DNA of 64,000 nucleotides from Candidatus Heimdallarchaeota archaeon (GTDB lineage Archaea; Asgardarchaeota; Heimdallarchaeia; Heimdallarchaeales; Heimdallarchaeaceae), in assembly GCA_030668875.1 (NCBI GenBank), contig DAOVER010000012.1:1-64000 (forward strand), in the 5' to 3' direction. The notes beneath the pieces were generated by a model. That model had not been told where the DNA came from and did no database searches. It saw nothing but the letters and a program-made list of their open reading frames with translations. This document shows, one piece after another, positions 8,712 to 18,276 of the stretch (positions within the stretch are counted from its first letter, which is position 1; the number at the start of each line of letters is the position of its first letter). The position numbers and the translations under genes are program-made.

Positions 8712-10634
8712 ATGGAAGAGAACATCGTTTTTCCCGAGATTCACCACTTCATTAATTTCCTATCGTCTCAGGAATATGAGCTTTATGAAAAAGAAAAAAA
8801 GGCTTACCGAATCAATTCTTTGACTACACAATATGAAGTGTTAAGAAAGATTTTAGAAAACACCGAGAATCCATCTAATATTCTTCTTTTCATTATTGGT
8901 AAAGTTCTTTATAATTTAGTGGAGTATGATGAAATATACAAATTATGGAATAATTATGAGTCTGTTTATATTCTACTCTGGTTAGGTTTAACTGAATTCA
9001 AAAAAGGCAATTTTACAAAAGCTGAAAGTCATTTCACGAAAACAATTTTCTCAGATGATCCATTACTTAAAATTGAAGGAAAAATTGGTTTAGCAAGAAT
9101 TTCAGATAGAAAAGGCTACAAAAAGGATGCCTCTGTTCTTTTCAAACAAGTCTTTGATCAATTGAATGAAGCAAAAGATGATGAACGTAAGAATCTATTC
9201 TTGGATGCAAAGTTCAGAGGATTAATAGCTGAGCTTTGGACTCAGAGAACCGAAAGAAATGTCGAAGAGATGATAGAGCAAGCTAAAGGATTGTTGAAGG
9301 AAACTGAAAATTACGCTGATAGAATCCACATAGCAAATGTTCATACATTATTAGGAATATATTACAAGTATCTTGGAAAATGGAACATTGCCAAGGAACA
9401 TTTTGAAATTTCACGTACTAATTATAGAGATCTTAATAATCTTAGAGGAGAGGTTGCAGTCATTTCAAATTATTCCGATGTTGAAAGGTTGGAAGGGAAA
9501 CTAGACAGTGCCTTAGGTAGATTATTAAGTATAATTTCATTTTATAAGCAGTGGGATGATAAGAGATCACTAGCCCTAGTCTACTCAACGCTAGCTCAGA
9601 TTTACGCTCAAAAAAGACAATTCAAAACCGCTATTCAAGAGTTTACAAAGTCAAAATCAATCTTGAAAGAAATTGATGCAATTGATGAACATGTAAACTA
9701 TGGCTTAGCAGAATTACTCATTGAACAGAAAGAATGGAATGGATTCAATGAGATTATGGCAGAAATATTGAGTAGGAAGACAGAAAGTGAAGTTTCTCAA
9801 AATCCTACGCTGATGTATCTCTATGGAAAGAAAGAAATTCAAAATCTTAACCTTTCAAAAGCTAGAAGTTATCTTAGAACAGCTCTCAAACTAGCTGGAG
9901 AGAAAAGTCTGGATCATCTTTGTGCAAAAATTCTGATTGTATCTTTACAAATTATTCTTTATAATTACATTTCCCAACCCGAAGAATACAGCTTAATTGA
10001 AGCAAGTAAATTCATTGAAGAATTAAGATTATTCATCGAAGAAACACAGAAAGAAACAATCTTCATGCATTTGATAGAGGAAATAGATGATCACAATAAC
10101 AAGATTAGTCAAGAGAAAGAAAAAGCAAAACAAAGAACTCTTGTTTTAGAGATGCAAAAAACGATAAAAGAGCTAGCAGATTTAATTAGATATAGCACCA
10201 TTCATGGTAAAGAACCAGAGCTTGTTTTGCCAAATCAATTAGTAATATTACATCGGTCAGGCATTCCTATCAAAAGATACATAAAATCAGAGAAAATTGT
10301 TGATGATATTCTATTATTTGGAGGAATGGTTAGAGCAGCTCAAGATATTGTCACAGAGGTTTTCACAAAAGAGGTTGGAAAAGTCATGAAAATAGACTAT
10401 GGAGAAAATATAATTATCTTAGCAGAGTTTGGTGATAAAGATACGGGTATTGTCGTGATTACCTCAAAAGATACTTTTCACCAGAGAAGGTCTTTACATG
10501 AGGCAGTAAAAGATCTAAACAGTGTAATTTTACCACAACAATTCCATGGAGACATTGAGATCAAGAAAGAAGAACAGATTGATAATATCATCAACAAATG
10601 GTTTGGAAAAGGGTACAGGGGAGAAAGAGGATAA
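8712..10634 (+). CDS. TPR-repeat protein with C-terminal longin/roadblock-like domain
   Basis: Multiple TPR-like helical pairs; C-terminal LVILHRSGIPIKRYI...DDILLFGGMVRAAQDIVTEVF resembles Asgard longin/roadblock-type domains. ATG directly after the upstream stop. Confidence 0.65.
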   Translation: MEENIVFPEIHHFINFLSSQEYELYEKEKKAYRINSLTTQYEVLRKILENTENPSNILLFIIGKVLYNLVEYDEIYKLWNNYESVYILLWLGLTEFKKGNFTKAESHFTKTIFSDDPLLKIEGKIGLARISDRKGYKKDASVLFKQVFDQLNEAKDDERKNLFLDAKFRGLIAELWTQRTERNVEEMIEQAKGLLKETENYADRIHIANVHTLLGIYYKYLGKWNIAKEHFEISRTNYRDLNNLRGEVAVISNYSDVERLEGKLDSALGRLLSIISFYKQWDDKRSLALVYSTLAQIYAQKRQFKTAIQEFTKSKSILKEIDAIDEHVNYGLAELLIEQKEWNGFNEIMAEILSRKTESEVSQNPTLMYLYGKKEIQNLNLSKARSYLRTALKLAGEKSLDHLCAKILIVSLQIILYNYISQPEEYSLIEASKFIEELRLFIEETQKETIFMHLIEEIDDHNNKISQEKEKAKQRTLVLEMQKTIKELADLIRYSTIHGKEPELVLPNQLVILHRSGIPIKRYIKSEKIVDDILLFGGMVRAAQDIVTEVFTKEVGKVMKIDYGENIIILAEFGDKDTGIVVITSKDTFHQRRSLHEAVKDLNSVILPQQFHGDIEIKKEEQIDNIINKWFGKGYRGERG

Positions 10635-10642
10635 AAATAAGA

Positions 10643-10718
10643 TGGCGAGCCAGAGGCGATTCGAACGCCCGACCAACTGCTCCGCAGGCAGCCATTCTAT
10701 CCACTGAACTACTGGCTC
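10643..10718 (-). tRNA. tRNA-Arg(GCG), CCA encoded
   Basis: Minus strand: GAGCCAG-TA-GTTCAGTGGATAGAAT-G-GCTGC-CTGCGGA-GCAGT-TGGTC-GGGCG-TTCGAAT-CGCCT-CTGGCTC-G-CCA. Confidence 0.93.
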
Positions 10719-10945
10719 GTGTTTAAGGACATTTTCAATCTTATATAACTACTCTTTATAGTTTTCGTTCTAATGAAGAGAAGAGTGTTTTTCATAAATT
10801 CATTTTGAAAAAAAGTGAATATTCAAGATAATAAAATCCCAAGAAAGAGGATATCTTTTTAAGATGATTTAAATTGCATGTGAAGTTTTATTAATTACTT
10901 GAATAGGTTGGGATATAACTTACATAAAATCACATTTCATTTGAG

Positions 10946-12157
10946 GTGATAGAGATTACAGAAATTATTGACAACAAAAAAATCAAAGCTTTACTTGCTA
11001 GAGAGAAAAATCTAGAAAGATTTAATTTGAACACATATATGCTTCCAATTGAGAATCCAACAGGGAGAACTGTAACTGTTGGAGGAGAAGAATTCATTAT
11101 GCTTGGATCTTACAGTTATCTTGGTCTAATAAATCACCCCGAAATAATCAAAGCAGCTCATGAAGCGCTTGATAAATACGGTAGCGGAGCAGGTGGAGTT
11201 AGGCTACTAACAGGTACTACTGAGTTGCATAAAAGGTTAGAAAAAAGAATTGCTGAATTCAAACATACAGAAGATTCGATAATTTATAGTAGTGGTTATG
11301 TTACTAATATGACACTCATTTCTACACTACTTGGAAAAGATGATCTTGTTATTATAGACAAATACGACCACCAGAGCATTTATGATGGGTGTATCCTTTC
11401 CAAGGCAGACTGGAAACGTTTCAACCACAATGATTTAGCAGATTTAGATAGGGTTCTAGAAGAACACAGAAAGAACTACGAACGGGTTTTAGTAATAGTT
11501 GATGGCGTTTTTAGTATGGATGGAGATATTGCTCCCATGCCAGAAATAGTTGAGATAGCTAAAAAACATGACTCTTTCACCATGGTTGATGATGCGCATG
11601 GGTTGGGAGCAATAGGACCAAATGGTAAAGGAGTAGAGGACTACTATGATATGAAACCTGGTTCTATTGATATTATGATGGGTACTTTAAGTAAAGCTAT
11701 TCCATCAGTTGGAGGATATGTTGCTGGAAATAAAAAGATGATAACCTATCTCAGATACACATCTAATGCTTTCATTTTTAGCGCTGCTCTACCCCCAGTT
11801 ATGGCTGCAGTTGCATTAAAAGCGCTAGATATAATAGAAACTGAAAAAGATCGTGTTCAAGCTTTACAGAAGAATATTTCTACGTTCATCACTCGAGTCA
11901 AAGAAATGGGTTATAATACTCTCAAAAGTAAAGATACGCCAATAGTTCCAGTAATTATAGGAGATGACATTAAGACATTCAGATTTGCAAAGAAAATGAA
12001 AAAAGAAGGGGTATTAGTTCCTCCAATTGTTTATCCTGCAGTTCCCAGAGATAGTGGGAGATTACGCTGTTGTGTGATGGCAACTCATACAGAAGAGGAC
12101 ATGGAAAAGATTCTAAGTACAATTGAGAAAGTTGGTAAAAGTATGAATGTCATCTAA
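10946..12157 (+). CDS. PLP-dependent alpha-oxoamine synthase (KBL/BioF/serine palmitoyltransferase-like)
   Basis: GSYSYLGL, GSGAGGVRLLTGTTELHKRLE, VDDAHGLGAIG, GTLSKAIPSVGGYVAG. Confidence 0.85.
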   Translation: MIEITEIIDNKKIKALLAREKNLERFNLNTYMLPIENPTGRTVTVGGEEFIMLGSYSYLGLINHPEIIKAAHEALDKYGSGAGGVRLLTGTTELHKRLEKRIAEFKHTEDSIIYSSGYVTNMTLISTLLGKDDLVIIDKYDHQSIYDGCILSKADWKRFNHNDLADLDRVLEEHRKNYERVLVIVDGVFSMDGDIAPMPEIVEIAKKHDSFTMVDDAHGLGAIGPNGKGVEDYYDMKPGSIDIMMGTLSKAIPSVGGYVAGNKKMITYLRYTSNAFIFSAALPPVMAAVALKALDIIETEKDRVQALQKNISTFITRVKEMGYNTLKSKDTPIVPVIIGDDIKTFRFAKKMKKEGVLVPPIVYPAVPRDSGRLRCCVMATHTEEDMEKILSTIEKVGKSMNVI

Positions 12158-12217
12158 ATTCATCCTTTTTTCATTTATCGTAGACAGTTAATTTTATTTG
12201 CTTTGGTAGGTAATAGT

Positions 12218-12551
12218 AGTTGAACGAGGCGAAAAGGCAACTTCGGCTTTAGCTGAGGAACCTCCTGACTCCAATAAGTAGATGTAGATGTAAATCTACC
12301 ATGCGAGAGTGTGGCTCTTGGAACAGAAACGACACGCCCTTTATTCAGAGACAATGATGCGATACCGAATGTGGTGACACAAATCGAGATAAATTGCTGA
12401 GGAGAATAAAGGATACGATGAAACGGCCAATCATCTTGGAGCAAACTTGAATAGGGTTCATCTGAACCGGGTAAAGTGCTTAGATGAATGTTGCCGGGAA
12501 GGTCCTTGACGGCTTCCTAACAAAATCAGGGGTATTTTCGCGACGTTCACT
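12218..12551 (+). ncRNA. rnpB: RNase P RNA (type A-like)
   Basis: P1 AGTTGAACG/CGTTCACT; GAGGAACCTCCTGA pairs with TCAGGGGT as P4 with bulged U; GGAACAGAAACGACACG; TTGGAGCAAACTTGAATAGGGTTCATCTGAACCGGGTAAAGTGCTTAGATGAATGTTGCC matches conserved RNase P blocks. Confidence 0.9.
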
Positions 12552-12663
12552 TTTTTTAAAATGCATAAATCCGACTATTGTTTTTGTGCAAAATTATGAC
12601 CTACTCGGTAAGTTTATTAAATTAAGAAAGTAATCGTATTAAGAATAGAAAAGGAGTGCTCGC

Positions 12664-14418
12664 ATGTTAAGGAGGTTATTGTACAGTAGAATGCCAGTCG
12701 CTGTTTTTGGATTTATTGTCCTGATAGCAACGGTTGTTTTATCATCTTCTGTACAGTTACCAATGGCTCAAGAATCTCAGAATGAATCAGCAATTGCAGG
12801 TTTTATGGACCTTGAAAATTCCATTTTTAATTGTTCTTTGAACACTGATAACATAATTAGAGGGGAAGATGATTTAGTAATATTTTTCCGGTTCACTTAT
12901 GAAAACCTCACTTATATACCTGATTCCAATATATATTACAATATATCGAATTCTTTAGATGAAAAAATCTACGAGCATAATCTAATAGTGAATACATCAC
13001 TACAATTTAATGAAACAGTTATTTGGTCAACTTTTAACAGTCAAGTAGCAGGTAATTTTTCCGTGACAGCAGTAGCTAATAGTACAGCAACGGGATCAGT
13101 AACTTCAATCAATCATTTTGAATTAGCTGTGTTACCTTTTGGTAAAGTAAGAATGTCTTTCCCTTTCAATCCAGTTTTACTTATAAGAAATCAGAATAAT
13201 GATGTTGAGTGTACGATTACCAATACAGGTGGAACAACGATCACAAACGTTACAGTTACAAGTGAGATTCATAAAACTGGCACTGTGGGCTCAGTAACTA
13301 GATCACATGCAATACCAGAGTTGACTCTGGAAGAGGGAGTCGAATACAATGGTTACATAAGCTTCTTTCCTGATACTTATCTATACCAAAAACATTCATT
13401 TTCTATCACATATAGAACTATTGACGAACCTGAACAAGAACGGACACATCTAAGTGACCCCCTTGAAATAATTGTGATGCCCAATATAACGATTAATGAG
13501 TATGAGATTCCAGTTAATGCAACTGTAGGGGAAACATATAGAATTACGTATAGCGTGACAAATTATGAGGGAATAAATCTAAATATTCTTCCTTATGTAA
13601 GAGTTCAAAACTCCAGTTTCATGCTTTTTGATGAAATGAATCTTGGAAAATCAATTGAGGTTGGTCAAGGTTATCACTTCTATTCAATTGAGGGAGAACC
13701 TCAAATTGATACTTTACAGCAGTATTTGTTTTTCAAAATAGAACTAGAATGGGAAACTGTTTCAGAGACTAAATGGTACTCAAGTCTTTTACCACTTGCT
13801 GTAGTATTAATCACAATCTCTCCTGATGATTCAAGTGTAAACTTCTTTGATCCTATAGTAACATATAGCTTAATATTTGGAGCAATAGGAATCGGAATCT
13901 TTTATTTCTCAAGAGATATGTTCAAAAATATTGCAAAACGGGTTAGAGGGTCCTCTGAACGCGCTTTCCCTGAAGTAACTTATCCTTTAAATAAAGTTAT
14001 TCTTGATGGAAGTAACATCGCGTGGGAAGAAAAAAACACCTTAGATAAACCAAAGATAAGTAATATTGAAAATATGATAAATAGATTAAGCAAAGTTAAT
14101 TTCAACAAGATAATAACTGTTGCAGATGCAGCTCTAAGATATCAGATAGACAATCAAAGAAGACTAGATAAATTAGTCAAAGAGGGAGCAATGAAGATGT
14201 TACCTGCAAGAGTAGATGGTGATAAATTCATTCTACGTATAGCTGAAGAAGAGAAAGCAATGATTGTGAGCAATGATATGTTTAAGGAATTCAGAGAAAT
14301 GAAGAAATGGATAGATCAAAGAAGGATTCCTTATACAATTCTTGATGGTGAAGTATATCTTCACCCAACAGCTGTACAACCAGTTGAAAAGGAAGAAGAG
14401 GAAGAAATATCAGACTAA
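12664..14418 (+). CDS. Predicted membrane protein: signal segment, extracellular beta-rich region, TM, cytosolic Zc3h12a/NYN-type RNase domain
   Basis: N-terminal hydrophobic segment; N-x-S/T-rich middle; TM YSLIFGAIGIGIFYF; then VILDGSNIAWEE...DGDKFILRIAEEEKAMIVSNDMFKEFREM..RRIPYTILDGEVYL. Confidence 0.75.
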   Translation: MLRRLLYSRMPVAVFGFIVLIATVVLSSSVQLPMAQESQNESAIAGFMDLENSIFNCSLNTDNIIRGEDDLVIFFRFTYENLTYIPDSNIYYNISNSLDEKIYEHNLIVNTSLQFNETVIWSTFNSQVAGNFSVTAVANSTATGSVTSINHFELAVLPFGKVRMSFPFNPVLLIRNQNNDVECTITNTGGTTITNVTVTSEIHKTGTVGSVTRSHAIPELTLEEGVEYNGYISFFPDTYLYQKHSFSITYRTIDEPEQERTHLSDPLEIIVMPNITINEYEIPVNATVGETYRITYSVTNYEGINLNILPYVRVQNSSFMLFDEMNLGKSIEVGQGYHFYSIEGEPQIDTLQQYLFFKIELEWETVSETKWYSSLLPLAVVLITISPDDSSVNFFDPIVTYSLIFGAIGIGIFYFSRDMFKNIAKRVRGSSERAFPEVTYPLNKVILDGSNIAWEEKNTLDKPKISNIENMINRLSKVNFNKIITVADAALRYQIDNQRRLDKLVKEGAMKMLPARVDGDKFILRIAEEEKAMIVSNDMFKEFREMKKWIDQRRIPYTILDGEVYLHPTAVQPVEKEEEEEISD

Positions 14419-14467
14419 TAATACAATCTAAAGAAGAGAATTAGTTCAGTTTTTAAATCATAATGAA

Positions 14468-14479
14468 CATAATATTATG
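14468..14479. promoter_or_regulatory. Perfect palindrome CATAATATTATG upstream of a wHTH gene; overlaps a TGAACATAAT direct repeat (14464-14473, 14545-14554)
   Basis: Read directly; sits in the upstream region of the wHTH ORF. Confidence 0.35.
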
Positions 14480-14543
14480 TGATTACAAAAACTAAAAAGC
14501 TGTCATAACCGAGTCATTATAAAGCATTTTATTTATATTATAG

Positions 14544-15248
14544 GTGAACATAATGAATATGGACCATGGGTATATTGATATTCCATACAGTAACTTACCT
14601 ACATTAGATGACAGTCTACCTAATGATTACTTCTACAGTAATGAGTATGATTATCTAACAATCCAGGAAGTCCAGTTGCTTCTGACTCTATCTGATTCTC
14701 AGATATCTTATTCCTTTTCAGGCTTGAGAAAGAGAACATCCTTACATCAACACAAATTAACAAAAGCGATAAGAAGATTACAAGATCGTAATTTTCTTTC
14801 AAAGAACGAGAATAGTTCTTACGAATTAACTGATGATGGAAGCATCTACACTAGAAAACTCCTGCAAGAACTGGTAAACAAGAAAGCAGTCAATTCAACG
14901 AAAATACCCAATATTTCTTTAATAAAGAAATTACGCACCACACCTTCTTTAGAAAAAAGAAAAATAGCTGTGGTATTAGAAAAACGATGGTTTAGTAATT
15001 ATCGCTTTCTTTATAGAAGAGAGATAGGAGATTTAATAGAACTTTGTTGGGAAGATAATGAGAAAAATCAATGTCATGTATATTTAAATTCTGAAGGTGA
15101 GATTCAGATCGAATGTTCATCACTCAATCATAAATCAAATGAAACTCAATTTATTATAAACTGGGTTAGTGAAGAGATTCAAAAACATGCTGATGTTGAG
15201 GTACTGATAGAGGAGGAAGACGAATACACTAAGATACCTTATAATTAA
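14544..15248 (+). CDS. wHTH domain DNA-binding protein
   Basis: TIQEVQLLLTLSDSQISYSFSGLRKRTSLHQHKLTKAIRRLQDRNFLSKNENSSYELTDDG. Confidence 0.7.
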   Translation: MNIMNMDHGYIDIPYSNLPTLDDSLPNDYFYSNEYDYLTIQEVQLLLTLSDSQISYSFSGLRKRTSLHQHKLTKAIRRLQDRNFLSKNENSSYELTDDGSIYTRKLLQELVNKKAVNSTKIPNISLIKKLRTTPSLEKRKIAVVLEKRWFSNYRFLYRREIGDLIELCWEDNEKNQCHVYLNSEGEIQIECSSLNHKSNETQFIINWVSEEIQKHADVEVLIEEEDEYTKIPYN

Positions 15249-15310
15249 CGTTTCTTGGTACAAAAACATTAAATATTCAAATCTATAAAAATGAACAAAG
15301 GTGAAATGTA

Positions 15311-15979
15311 ATGATGAATGCACCAAATTTCAATGGGGTGAATGGAAACCCATTTACTGAACTCAAGCATGGAACAACTACAATTGCTTTAAGATTTAAA
15401 GACGGTGTAGTTGTAGCTGCTGATAAAAGAGCTTCTATGGGCACTTTTGTCGCGTCTAAAAAAGCAGAAAAAGTACATACACTGAATGATTTTACTGTTG
15501 CTACCATTGCTGGGCTAGTTTCAGATGCTCAATACTTAATTAATCTTACAAGAGCAAACATCAATTTATATGAACTAGCCAGAGGTTATCCTCCAACATC
15601 AAAAATGGCTGGAAATCTGTTAGCATCTATTATGTATGAACAGTATCGACAATACTTCCCATATTACGTTAATATGATTGTAGCAGGTCTAGACAAAGAG
15701 GGACCACATGTATTTAACTTAGACATGGCCGGTGGTATAACCGATGAAGATTTTGCATCGACTGGTTCGGGATCGTTAGTAGCTATCGGTGTCTTAGAAT
15801 CTACATGGAAAGCAGACTTACCTGAGAAGGAAGGAATTGCAATAGCTATCAAAGCACTTGTAACTGCTATTAGTAGAGATACCGCTACTGGTGATGGTAT
15901 GGATGTAGCCGTTGTCAATAAGAAGGGGGTAAAGAAGTTAAAACCCGAAGACATTAAATTCATTTTGGAGGCATTATAA
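15311..15979 (+). CDS. psmB: Proteasome beta subunit with propeptide
   Basis: LKHG|TTTIALRFKDGVVVAADKRAS catalytic Thr context; C-terminal TGDGMDVAVV. Confidence 0.95.
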   Translation: MMNAPNFNGVNGNPFTELKHGTTTIALRFKDGVVVAADKRASMGTFVASKKAEKVHTLNDFTVATIAGLVSDAQYLINLTRANINLYELARGYPPTSKMAGNLLASIMYEQYRQYFPYYVNMIVAGLDKEGPHVFNLDMAGGITDEDFASTGSGSLVAIGVLESTWKADLPEKEGIAIAIKALVTAISRDTATGDGMDVAVVNKKGVKKLKPEDIKFILEAL

Positions 15980-16636
15980 ATGTTAGGACCACAATCTATG
16001 GGATATGACAGATCTCCTCTAATGTATTCTCCTGAAGGTCGTATTATACAGACTGAATATGCAAGAGAATCAGTAAGAAGAGGTAGTATTGGAATAGGTA
16101 TTAAAAGTAAAAACGGTGTTGTACTAGCAGGTTTGCTTCGTGTTGTTGATTTAAACGAGCCTGATCATAAGATACACAAAATCGCTGATAGAGTTCAAGC
16201 TATATTTGCTGGAGTAGCAGCTGATGGGCGTATTCTTATAAGTCGAGCTAGACTTGAATCTGAGATATTCAAACTCACTTATATTGAATCAATTGATGTA
16301 CGTGGACTTGCCATAAAAATAGGTGACTACGTTCAATTATTTACTCAACAAGGCGGTCTTCGTCCTTTTGGTGTAGGAATGCTTTTTGGCGGACTCGATC
16401 AAACTGGTCCAAGTTTACAATTTGTTGATCCGGGTGGTGGTGTGGTTTCATGTAAAGCTAAAGCAATGGGTGAAGGTGATTCTGAAGCAATTGCTTATCT
16501 TAAAGAAAAATACACTGAAGAACTAACCACAGATGAAATGGTTGAGATCGCTAAAGAAGCGATCAGAAAAGCATCTAGGGACGCAGAACTATCCGAGGAA
16601 AATATCGTTATAGAGATTATGCCAGCTAAGGCTTAA
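15980..16636 (+). CDS. psmA: Proteasome alpha subunit
   Basis: GYDRSPLMYSPEGRIIQTEYARESVRRGS alpha signature. Confidence 0.95.
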   Translation: MLGPQSMGYDRSPLMYSPEGRIIQTEYARESVRRGSIGIGIKSKNGVVLAGLLRVVDLNEPDHKIHKIADRVQAIFAGVAADGRILISRARLESEIFKLTYIESIDVRGLAIKIGDYVQLFTQQGGLRPFGVGMLFGGLDQTGPSLQFVDPGGGVVSCKAKAMGEGDSEAIAYLKEKYTEELTTDEMVEIAKEAIRKASRDAELSEENIVIEIMPAKA

Positions 16637-16734
16637 TCCATTTCTTTTCTTTCACAATTTTATTTTATTTCATTTTACTTCTTTATTCTTGAATAAGTAT
16701 TTAAGAAAGAATCTCTTACATTTTAGAGAGGATA

Positions 16735-17751
16735 ATGAAAGTTTATTTATCAAAAGCAATTAGAATTAAGGGAAAGGAGTGGAGTATTGCTTGTGATAGC
16801 ACAAATTCAAAATATTATTCTCTAGTTTTTTATAGTCATGCACACTCTGACCATATTCCGAGAAAATTGCCAGCCACTGATATAATAAGCTCATTGGAAA
16901 CAAAATCATTATTAAAAAATTTCACATCTAATTTTTCAGAAGGACGATTCTTTGAAGATTACAAAATAGGTGAAACAAGTTTCAAACAACAATCAGCTGG
17001 ACACATTATTGGTTCAACAGCACTGAAAATCAAATCAAGTGAAGGTACTTTAATCTATACAGGCGATGTTTCGATTAGAAATAAAGGATTCATTGAACCT
17101 TTTAAACCTGACAAATGTGATACATTAATAATTGAAAGCACATTTGGTTTGTCGCAATATGAGTTTCCCAAATACGAACAAGTTATCAAAGAAACCCAGG
17201 AGTCAATAGCTGAAAATCTAGATAATAACACACCAGTAGTTTTAATGGGTTATGCTTTAGGGAAGGCTCAGATGCTTTATCATGCTTTTTCTCATCTGTC
17301 AGAAAATGTAATTTTGCACGGAGCTAACTACAAAATCAATTCCTTACTCAAGTCTGAAGGCATAAAGGGGGCTGTTGATTGTGTTTCCTACCAACATGCA
17401 AAGGAAAAAGGTTTGATGGAAAAGGAAGGAAATTGGATATTATTTGCACCATTAAAATCGGGTAGAGATGATTTTTATTCCTATTTGAGAAATAAATTTG
17501 GTGCAGTACTCTATGCATTTAGTGGATGGTGTATATCATCTAATTATAAGTACAGAATGAATGTTGATTATAGTGTCCCCATAAGTGATCATGCTGATTT
17601 CTCAGAACTCATAGAGATATGTGAGTCTTGCAATCCCGATAGAATATATACAATCTATGGGTCAAACATAGCATTTGCAGCTGAACTAAGACGTCGTGGA
17701 TTTAATGCTAATCCTTTGTCTAAGCAGACACTACTGGACTCTTACTTTTAG
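16735..17751 (+). CDS. Metallo-beta-lactamase/beta-CASP-type nuclease-like protein
   Basis: YSHAHSDH, AGHIIGS, YTGDVS, ESTFG motifs. Confidence 0.8.
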   Translation: MKVYLSKAIRIKGKEWSIACDSTNSKYYSLVFYSHAHSDHIPRKLPATDIISSLETKSLLKNFTSNFSEGRFFEDYKIGETSFKQQSAGHIIGSTALKIKSSEGTLIYTGDVSIRNKGFIEPFKPDKCDTLIIESTFGLSQYEFPKYEQVIKETQESIAENLDNNTPVVLMGYALGKAQMLYHAFSHLSENVILHGANYKINSLLKSEGIKGAVDCVSYQHAKEKGLMEKEGNWILFAPLKSGRDDFYSYLRNKFGAVLYAFSGWCISSNYKYRMNVDYSVPISDHADFSELIEICESCNPDRIYTIYGSNIAFAAELRRRGFNANPLSKQTLLDSYF

Positions 17752-17752
17752 G

Positions 17753-18154
17753 TTAAGAACTAACAATCAGATCTTCAATTTGTGTTTCTTTGTACAGGAT
17801 TTCACTAAGGTGAACTACCTGTATCGGAATATTTCTTCTTGCTAGGAAATCACGTGCATTCCCGCTAATTGAATTACATACTAAAATCAGTTTTTTAAGA
17901 TTAAGGGATTCTATCAACTGTTCAAGCTGAAGCACTTTATTTGTAGGAATACTTCTTCTCCAATTCATAGTTATAATGCCTATTCGAGGACCTTGAAGAT
18001 AAAAATCTAAAACATATTTAGTTCGTCCTAACTTGAAGGTTGCATTCTCTTGAACATTGAATTTTCTTTGAGACAATTCTTGTCTAAGTACGATATTTAC
18101 AACTGACTCTTGTTCATTCATTAATGATGAATTATTGGATTCTATTAAAAACAA
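17753..18154 (-). CDS. Putative restriction-endonuclease-like fold protein
   Basis: YVLDFYLQGPRIGIITMNWRRSIPTNKVLQLEQLIESLNLKKLILVCN pattern resembles PD-(D/E)xK folds; catalytic E-x-K not obvious. Confidence 0.4.
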   Translation of the reverse strand: MFLIESNNSSLMNEQESVVNIVLRQELSQRKFNVQENATFKLGRTKYVLDFYLQGPRIGIITMNWRRSIPTNKVLQLEQLIESLNLKKLILVCNSISGNARDFLARRNIPIQVVHLSEILYKETQIEDLIVSS

Positions 18155-18276
18155 ATATTATTATCAACGTAATATGCTGAAAACATCACAAAAAGCCCTA
18201 ATTCTGACATAAATCGTGGGATGGATGAATTTCAAGCTTTTCGCATTTTAGCATAATTTTGAAAAAAAGAAAAAGG

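Noticed and set aside
12175-12444. 89-aa minus-strand ORF
   Set aside because: It lies antisense within the RNase P RNA gene; its apparent protein is an artefact.
15664-15963. 99-aa minus-strand ORF inside the proteasome beta gene
   Set aside because: Antisense to a confident gene; no motif.
18155-18276. Possible C/D box sRNA
   Set aside because: Only loose CTGA and RTGATGA-like matches; no paired C/D arrangement could be confirmed.
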